Shown here piece after piece: positions 5,405-9,985 of a stretch of 9,985 nt of DNA (within the stretch, counting starts at the first letter, position 1; each line of letters opens with the position of its first letter). The notes beneath the pieces were generated by a model. That model saw only the letters and a program-made list of their open reading frames with translations. It made no database searches and had not been told where the DNA came from. The translations under genes were made by a program, and so were the position numbers. The stretch is from assembly GCA_002505935.1 (NCBI GenBank), contig DAWL01000035.1, positions 1 to 9,985 of the forward strand. The letters are read 5' to 3'. The DNA is from Euryarchaeota archaeon UBA226 (GTDB lineage Archaea > Thermoplasmatota > Poseidoniia > Poseidoniales > Poseidoniaceae).

Positions 5405-8400
5405 ATGCGATATTTTGTAGTATCAATCCTCGTACTGTCAGCCCTTAGTCCATTGTTGATTACCCCAACCCCGCTTGAACCTTCAACCACTTGGTTCACA
5501 GAGGAAGGTGGAGTGGAAATAATCAATGAAATTGAGCCTAATAATGTGAATACATCCGGTCAGGAAGTGTATCCAGGAGATGTAGTTCGCGGCTCGGTTG
5601 ACATGTGGGATGATGAGCACGATTGGTATTCAGTGTGGCTTGAGCCAGGTCAAACGCTCCTCCTTACCTTGTCACATGCTTCAGGTGACGGCGTTTCTAT
5701 GTCCGTATGGGATGAAGAGAATACTCACCATGGTTCAAGCAATCCCGGAAAAATGCGCGATACTATCTTCCTCGACGAGGATGCAACCGAAGTCGGTGGA
5801 GTATACAGTGTTTCGATAAATGCAACCATGACCGAAGCTGGTGGCGGCGCGTATGTCCTCGAAATCGATGCTGGATACTTGGTCCAATGGTATTCTCCCG
5901 AGGTTGGTTGGTATGTTGCAGCAGATACGTACGATGCTAAAGGCAACATCATGTATACCTCTACACTTTCTTCCTACCAATTTGCAGAATCTGCATCCAC
6001 CGATAGTCAAAGTGCGCCAGTTTGGACCAATGGAGATTACTGGAATATTTCTGTTTCAATGCCAGAATTCGTTGGCATTACCTATGATGAATATCAACAG
6101 ATGACAGTAACTGGAACAGATACTGTTTCCGGAAAGGATTGTTACCGTGTAAGTATCGAAGGAAAAGCCACCCTGACCATGAATATGGAAGGTGTGCAGA
6201 TGAAAACTATTGACGAAGAGTCTGGAGTAGCATGTTATGCAATAGATACACTCTCTTTGGTTCATGAGAATCTCTCCATGTCTTCAAGCATCGAAACCAG
6301 TGGCGGATTTGGAGCGATGATGGACGATACATCGGGTCGAAGTTGTGAGGATGAGTGGGGTGATCCAGACAGTGATTGTGATGGTGTTTCTGACGATTGG
6401 GATGATTGTCCTGGCACCGCATCAGGAGCAGAAGTTGATGATTGGGGGTGCTCTGATGAACAGAATGGCGGCGGCGGTGGAAGCGATGACGCCGACGGCG
6501 ACGGTGTCCCAGATTCCCAAGATAATTGTCCAAACGAGGCCTCAACATCAGAAAACGATGCTGACGGCGACGGTTGTCCCGACGACAACGGTGGAGGTGG
6601 CTCTGGTAATGGTGGCGGCAGCGGAACGGCTGACGCCGATGGCGATGGCGTCTCCGACGACGAAGACTCGTGTCCAAACACTCCAGCAGGCGAATCTGTT
6701 GACTTCTTCGGCTGTAGCGATAGCCAAGGAGGCGGAAATGGCGGCGGCGGAACTGGTGGCGGAGGAACCGGCGGTGGTGGTTCAATCGACGATGGATGCA
6801 TTCCATCCGGCATTGATCAGACAACTGTCATCAAATCGGATTTGACTTATTCTAACGGAATGAACGAATTCAATTTCCCACTGGTCGAAGGAAAAGTGTG
6901 GAGTGAAGCATCTGTAGGTACTGGAACTATTGCGCTTTCAATCGAAATGGGTGGTTGTTCAATGCTTGACATAGAATTGAATGGTTCGGACGCCTTGCCG
7001 CTGAATTATCGCCATCTGGGTACAGAATCATTCACAGTTGGACAAAGTACAGTTTCAGCGAACGGAATACAATCCTTTTCTGGACGCGAAGGAAACAACG
7101 ATTGGGCAACTCCCGATTTTACCATCCTCCCCAGCGTACCTGATGATGTGGCAAGGATGGGGCTGCCATTTGCTGTTTGGATCAATGTCGTAGGATTTAA
7201 CGAATTCAATTCAACAGTAGATATCAGTGCGAATGTCAATTCACAGAATGCACCACTGATGTACGATAATCAACAACTAACCATAGATGACCTTGGCGCA
7301 GTTGTAGTCGATACAATGAACCTGTCAAGTGGTGAATACGAGTTGACAATTACTGGTTCCAATGGAGGAAGAGATCGTTCAATTACAGTACCATTCACTG
7401 TTGACAACGACCCAGATTTTGAAGTATTGACAATGGACCCGTGGATAGTCCTTCCAGGAGGCGTTCCTTGGGTGGTGCCCACTCCAATATTCATCGAACC
7501 TGTTAACGGCTTTGGAGCAGATGTCACACTTTCAGCGGTAGTTCCGGAAGGGGTTACAGCCGAGTTGGATTTCGCTCAAGGCTCCGCTCCCTTCATGGCA
7601 ATATTGACTCTTACCTTATCCGATAACCTTACTGAAGGAGATTACACTGTGGTGATTTCAGGAACATCAGGCTCAACAGTTCGTTCGGATGAAATTACCT
7701 TCACCATAACCTCACTTCCTGAATTTTCACTTGACATTGAAAATCGTGAGCAAGCGCTTGTAGATGGAACGATGTCGATTACAGGGGTAATTAATGCACA
7801 TAACGGATTGGATTTGACTTTGGGTGGTGTTCTTGACGTACTTGTTGAACCATACAATCAAGCATTGTTGGACAGTGCTGTAATCACATGGGGAGATATT
7901 GACAGTAATGGCGACTTATCATTCACAGTCACGTTTACTGTTGATGAAAACATTCCACGAAATGAATACACGATACAACTCAATGTGGTGACTTTGGACG
8001 GCGGTATTGCACACGCTGCCTCAGTAGCATTTGTAACCGAGTCATCAACTCTTGATGGAACGGCTGTGGCTGCTGATTCATCATCAGTTGTTTCCGGAGA
8101 TACGGAGCAGCATGACGGAACCGACAATTCAGCAGAAGAACTCAATAGTGACGCTGAAGAAAACGATGACGACGCTTCAAACAGTGGCGATAGTGAATCA
8201 ATAGTTGAGTCTAAATCATCTAACACTGGTTTAATCGTTGGTTCAACTATTGGAATACTTGGGGTTATCATTGGAATTGCATTTGTTGTCCTACGCGGTC
8301 GCAATGGTGGAAATACTGGTGCAAACCTTGCTCAGCAGTCGTGGGCAGAACCACAGCAACCGATTGTTCAGCAACCAATTGTTCAGCAACCAGTCAGTAG

Positions 8401-8590
8401 CACTCCTGCTCCTTCTGGACAGATGATGACTGCTCCTCCTCCACCTGCTCAACCAACAACTGTTCCAGATTACACCGGATTGCCACCCGGTGGTCAATAC
8501 GACCAATCCACAGGACAGACGGTTTATGTCCAGGCAGATGGCATACGCTGGCAACAGATGCCAGATGGTAGTTTCAACCGATTGAACTGA
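5405..8590 (+). CDS. Large secreted, membrane-anchored surface protein with PPC-like domain, TSP3 repeats and Ig-like domains
   Basis: A 1061-residue type I surface protein. The ATG at 5405 is chosen because a signal peptide (MRYFVVSILVLSALSPLLI) starts there and a TATA box lies at leaderless spacing; an ATG at 5348 in frame would bury the signal. Domains in order: PPC-like beta domain about 41-150 (I-E-P-N-N, G-x-V-x-G-S-V, D-x-D-W-Y); a beta-rich domain about 150-315 with W-T-N-G-D-Y-W and paired Cys; three thrombospondin type-3 repeats with D-x-D-x-D-G calcium loops and Cys pairs, 319-440; Gly-rich linkers; beta-sandwich/Ig-like domains about 465-880; an Asp/Glu/Ser-rich stalk 880-940; one membrane helix 942-966 (GLIVGSTIGILGVIIGIAFVVL) followed by RGR; and a Gln/Pro-rich cytoplasmic tail of about 95 residues. 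At least eight N-x-S/T sequons lie outside. It is probably an adhesin or cell-envelope component with calcium-stabilised extension. No catalytic motif is visible. Confidence 0.9.
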   Translation: MRYFVVSILVLSALSPLLITPTPLEPSTTWFTEEGGVEIINEIEPNNVNTSGQEVYPGDVVRGSVDMWDDEHDWYSVWLEPGQTLLLTLSHASGDGVSMSVWDEENTHHGSSNPGKMRDTIFLDEDATEVGGVYSVSINATMTEAGGGAYVLEIDAGYLVQWYSPEVGWYVAADTYDAKGNIMYTSTLSSYQFAESASTDSQSAPVWTNGDYWNISVSMPEFVGITYDEYQQMTVTGTDTVSGKDCYRVSIEGKATLTMNMEGVQMKTIDEESGVACYAIDTLSLVHENLSMSSSIETSGGFGAMMDDTSGRSCEDEWGDPDSDCDGVSDDWDDCPGTASGAEVDDWGCSDEQNGGGGGSDDADGDGVPDSQDNCPNEASTSENDADGDGCPDDNGGGGSGNGGGSGTADADGDGVSDDEDSCPNTPAGESVDFFGCSDSQGGGNGGGGTGGGGTGGGGSIDDGCIPSGIDQTTVIKSDLTYSNGMNEFNFPLVEGKVWSEASVGTGTIALSIEMGGCSMLDIELNGSDALPLNYRHLGTESFTVGQSTVSANGIQSFSGREGNNDWATPDFTILPSVPDDVARMGLPFAVWINVVGFNEFNSTVDISANVNSQNAPLMYDNQQLTIDDLGAVVVDTMNLSSGEYELTITGSNGGRDRSITVPFTVDNDPDFEVLTMDPWIVLPGGVPWVVPTPIFIEPVNGFGADVTLSAVVPEGVTAELDFAQGSAPFMAILTLTLSDNLTEGDYTVVISGTSGSTVRSDEITFTITSLPEFSLDIENREQALVDGTMSITGVINAHNGLDLTLGGVLDVLVEPYNQALLDSAVITWGDIDSNGDLSFTVTFTVDENIPRNEYTIQLNVVTLDGGIAHAASVAFVTESSTLDGTAVAADSSSVVSGDTEQHDGTDNSAEELNSDAEENDDDASNSGDSESIVESKSSNTGLIVGSTIGILGVIIGIAFVVLRGRNGGNTGANLAQQSWAEPQQPIVQQPIVQQPVSSTPAPSGQMMTAPPPPAQPTTVPDYTGLPPGGQYDQSTGQTVYVQADGIRWQQMPDGSFNRLN
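6362..6724 (+). repeat. Three thrombospondin type-3 calcium-binding repeats
   Basis: Coding repeats inside the surface protein. Each has the core D-x-D-x-D-G-V-x-D-x-x-D-x-C-P followed by a spacer and, in the first and third copies, a G-C-S-D end. The copies begin near 6362 (DPDSDCDGVSDDWDDC), 6485 (DADGDGVPDSQDNCPN) and 6631 (DADGDGVSDDEDSCPN). A partial extra unit (DADGDGCPDD) ends the second copy. Gly-rich linkers separate them. In known proteins these loops bind calcium and stiffen the chain. Confidence 0.85.
6728..6784 (+). repeat. Gly-rich linker repeat (GGGGT units)
   Basis: In-frame GGN-codon tract encoding GGGNGGGGTGGGGTGGGGS. It joins the TSP3 region to the beta-sandwich region as a flexible hinge and is more G-rich than the flanking coding sequence. 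Copy number may vary between strains. Confidence 0.8.
8354..8395 (+). repeat. 15-bp tandem repeat in the cytoplasmic tail
   Basis: Nearly identical 15-bp units CAGCAACC(G/A)ATTGTT at 8354-8368 and 8369-8383, followed by a partial third copy to 8395. They encode QQPIV repeats just inside the membrane helix. The near-identity suggests recent expansion. Confidence 0.8.
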
Positions 8591-8599
8591 GTTAGCCTC

Positions 8600-8653
8600 T
8601 ATGAGCACCTGTTTATTCGTAACCTCCATGTTCTTGAGTCGCTCCGACAAAGC
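8600..8653 (+). promoter_or_regulatory. Possible promoter of the helicase gene
   Basis: The 63-bp gap after the surface-protein stop holds a TATA-like TTTATT (8612-8617). Archaeal spacing would put a transcript start near 8641, giving a leader of about 13 nt before the ATG at 8654. No good Shine-Dalgarno is seen. No clear poly-T terminator for the upstream gene is visible, so read-through is equally possible. Confidence 0.3.
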
Positions 8654-9985
8654 ATGACCAAGGGGAACGTGCATCGCATGGGCCCGGGCAAGCCACATAG
8701 AGAAAGCATACCTGAAAATCAGGTAAAGTGGCGACGTAGTCAAGATCATCTCAAATTGTTCAGCACCTTGATTCGATGGGAATTAGATGACGAGATGCAG
8801 ATGATGCAAGAGAGATGGAAGACATGGACCAACAAAAGACTGGCAGCTGCAGGCTTGACATTATTCAATCTCAATGGTCGTATGAGTGGCAGGTTCTTTG
8901 GAGACCCTGTGGTCGCATTCTCAAGCGATTCTGAAGACGGCCTACCTTGGCATGGATTCAGTCATGGTGATATCGTTATTCTCAGCCGTTCCAGCCCTAC
9001 AGAAAAGGATGCGATGGAAGGAACGGTACTCGATAGAAATCGCAAGCGTATTCGTCTGGTACTCAATGACAAACCAGATGGCTTGCGCAAGGGAAGATGG
9101 AGATTGGACAAGAGTGCAAACCGTGTAGCACACGATCGGATGCAGACAGCCTTGCTGGCTTTTCATGATGAGGAAAGTGACATGGGTACACCACTGAGGG
9201 ATTTGTTGTTGGCTAATGTCCATGACATGGAGGCATCAGCAAGTCAAATGCCTGAGGTCGGGGGTCTCAAGCGAGTTCTGAATAGGCTCCAATACGATGC
9301 TACGCCATTGAATGAGACTCAAAACCAAGCGGTCATTAATGCCATGAACAGTAGATTGACTTTGATCCAAGGGCCACCTGGTACAGGTAAGACATACACC
9401 GCCGTACAACTGGTCAAGACTTGGGCAATGAATGGCTTGGGTCCGATTTTGGTTTGCGCTGAATCAAATGTTGCAGTTGACAACCTCCTCGAAGGGTTGT
9501 TGGAGAATGAAGTCAATGCGGTTAGAGTAGGTAGGCCGGTAAAGGTCAGAGAAAGTCTCAGATCAGCAACTTTGGATGCGAGAGTAGCAGAACATCCGGA
9601 TCAGGAGAAGTTACGCCTTGAGAAAGAGATGCTCGAAGAAGTGCAGTCAGAACTGAAGAATCTAAGAGGCCGAGAGCGAGGTCTCGCGCATAGGGATATC
9701 AACAAGGGTTGGAAGGAAATCAAACGTTTGGAGAAACAGATGGCACAAGATATCCTTGACCGCGCTGAAGTGATTTGCAGTACATGTATTGGGGCAGGAC
9801 ATGAGATTCTATCTGACCGCCTCTTCCCATTCGTTCTACTCGACGAGGCAACACAATCCAGCGAGCCTTCCTCATTGGTACCGCTTTCCAGAGGTTCAAG
9901 ACAGGTTGTGATGGTTGGTGACCATCGCCAATTACCACCTACGGTAATCTCTCGGCGAGCCGAAGATGGAGGTTTGAACAGAAGT
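8654..9985 (+). CDS. UPF1/IGHMBP2-like superfamily 1B helicase, 3'-truncated by window edge
   Basis: The first 444 residues of an SF1 DNA/RNA helicase that continues past the window. The frame is open from the stop at 8588-8590. ATG 8654 is the first ATG; ATG 8678, preceded by AAGGGG at longer spacing, is an alternative. The N-terminal part (FSTLIRWELDDEMQMM, then NGRMSGRFFGDPVV and HGDIVIL) matches the stalk and beta-barrel (1B) of SMUBP-2/IGHMBP2. Helicase motifs follow: Q-motif L-N-E-T-Q-N-Q-A-V (219-227), Walker A QGPPGTGKT (239-247), Ia A-E-S-N-V-A-V-D-N, a charged helical segment (encoded by about 9593-9760), V-I-C-S-T-C-I-G-A, Walker B L-L-D-E-A-T-Q (DEAT at 397-400) and motif III GDHRQLPP (422-429). 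Motifs IV-VI are outside the window. The family unwinds nucleic acid 5' to 3' using ATP. The cellular role in archaea is not settled; replication, repair or RNA turnover are candidates. Confidence 0.93.
   Translation, partial: MTKGNVHRMGPGKPHRESIPENQVKWRRSQDHLKLFSTLIRWELDDEMQMMQERWKTWTNKRLAAAGLTLFNLNGRMSGRFFGDPVVAFSSDSEDGLPWHGFSHGDIVILSRSSPTEKDAMEGTVLDRNRKRIRLVLNDKPDGLRKGRWRLDKSANRVAHDRMQTALLAFHDEESDMGTPLRDLLLANVHDMEASASQMPEVGGLKRVLNRLQYDATPLNETQNQAVINAMNSRLTLIQGPPGTGKTYTAVQLVKTWAMNGLGPILVCAESNVAVDNLLEGLLENEVNAVRVGRPVKVRESLRSATLDARVAEHPDQEKLRLEKEMLEEVQSELKNLRGRERGLAHRDINKGWKEIKRLEKQMAQDILDRAEVICSTCIGAGHEILSDRLFPFVLLDEATQSSEPSSLVPLSRGSRQVVMVGDHRQLPPTVISRRAEDGGLNRS

Noticed and set aside
6207..6824. 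A 205-residue Arg/His-rich and an overlapping 183-residue Pro/Ser-rich minus-strand open frame
   Set aside because: Both are mirror images of the Gly/Asp-rich TSP3 and linker region; their low complexity comes from GGN and GAY codons read on the other strand.
6345..6845. A 166-residue Ala/Thr/Met-rich plus-strand open frame
   Set aside because: It is a frame-shifted reading of the TSP3 and Gly-linker region of the surface protein.
8601..8657. An 18-codon plus-strand open frame (ATG 8601 to TGA 8657) just upstream of the helicase, a possible leader peptide
   Set aside because: It overlaps the likely helicase start, has no Shine-Dalgarno or conserved feature, and lies partly upstream of the expected transcript start.
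8291..8749. A 152-residue minus-strand open frame spanning the surface-protein/helicase junction
   Set aside because: It lies antisense to the surface-protein 3' end, including its QQPIV repeats, which read as LLNNW repeats here; no recognisable domain and composition typical of an antisense shadow.
1..9985. CRISPR array, tRNA, rRNA, insertion sequence or phage module
   Set aside because: No spaced direct repeats, tRNA cloverleaf, rRNA sequence, terminal inverted repeats or transposase/integrase motifs were seen on either strand; genes are compact with only short gaps.

Overview
The window looks like a piece of a planktonic marine euryarchaeal genome, most likely Marine Group II (Poseidoniales, Thermoplasmatota). 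The evidence is an archaeal-type FEN-1 nuclease ending in a PCNA-binding-like tail, TATA-like elements about 26 bp upstream of start codons (leaderless transcription), a UPF1/IGHMBP2-type helicase, and a large secreted protein with thrombospondin type-3 repeats, a C-terminal membrane anchor and an aromatic/Gly tail of a kind I associate with this group. The taxon is inferred from gene content; no rRNA is present.

Layout, left to right. (1) Positions 1-749, plus strand: the C-terminal three quarters of FEN-1, cut by the window start. (2) 800-2455, plus: an integral membrane protein of about 11 helices with GT-C glycosyltransferase-like topology and an exported C-terminal domain. (3) 2456-5303, minus: a tight cluster of four genes read right to left. 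These are a zinc-ribbon/Pro-rich/helical protein, a GNAT acetyltransferase (ATGA overlap), a NodB-type polysaccharide deacetylase (14-nt overlap) and a 60-residue protein resembling the histone H1-like Hc1 family. The last gene ends exactly where the plus-strand membrane gene ends, with stop codons back to back. (4) 5304-5404: a divergent promoter region of about 100 bp. (5) 5405-8590, plus: a 1061-residue surface protein with signal peptide, PPC-like domain, three calcium-binding TSP3 repeats in Gly-rich linkers, Ig-like beta domains, an acidic stalk, one membrane helix and a cytoplasmic tail. (6) 8654-9985, plus: the N-terminal 444 residues of an SF1B helicase that runs off the window.

Functionally the window mixes DNA maintenance (FEN-1, helicase, the Hc1-like protein) with cell-surface biology (GT-C-like protein, deacetylase, adhesin-like protein). 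The GNAT/deacetylase pair in one operon next to a GT-C-like gene suggests, but does not prove, modification of an N-acetylated surface sugar. I see no mobile element, CRISPR array, tRNA or rRNA. Intergenic stretches are all about 100 bases or shorter, so the region is compact core-type genome. The least expected items are the Hc1-like gene and the cytoplasmic tail motif of the surface protein.
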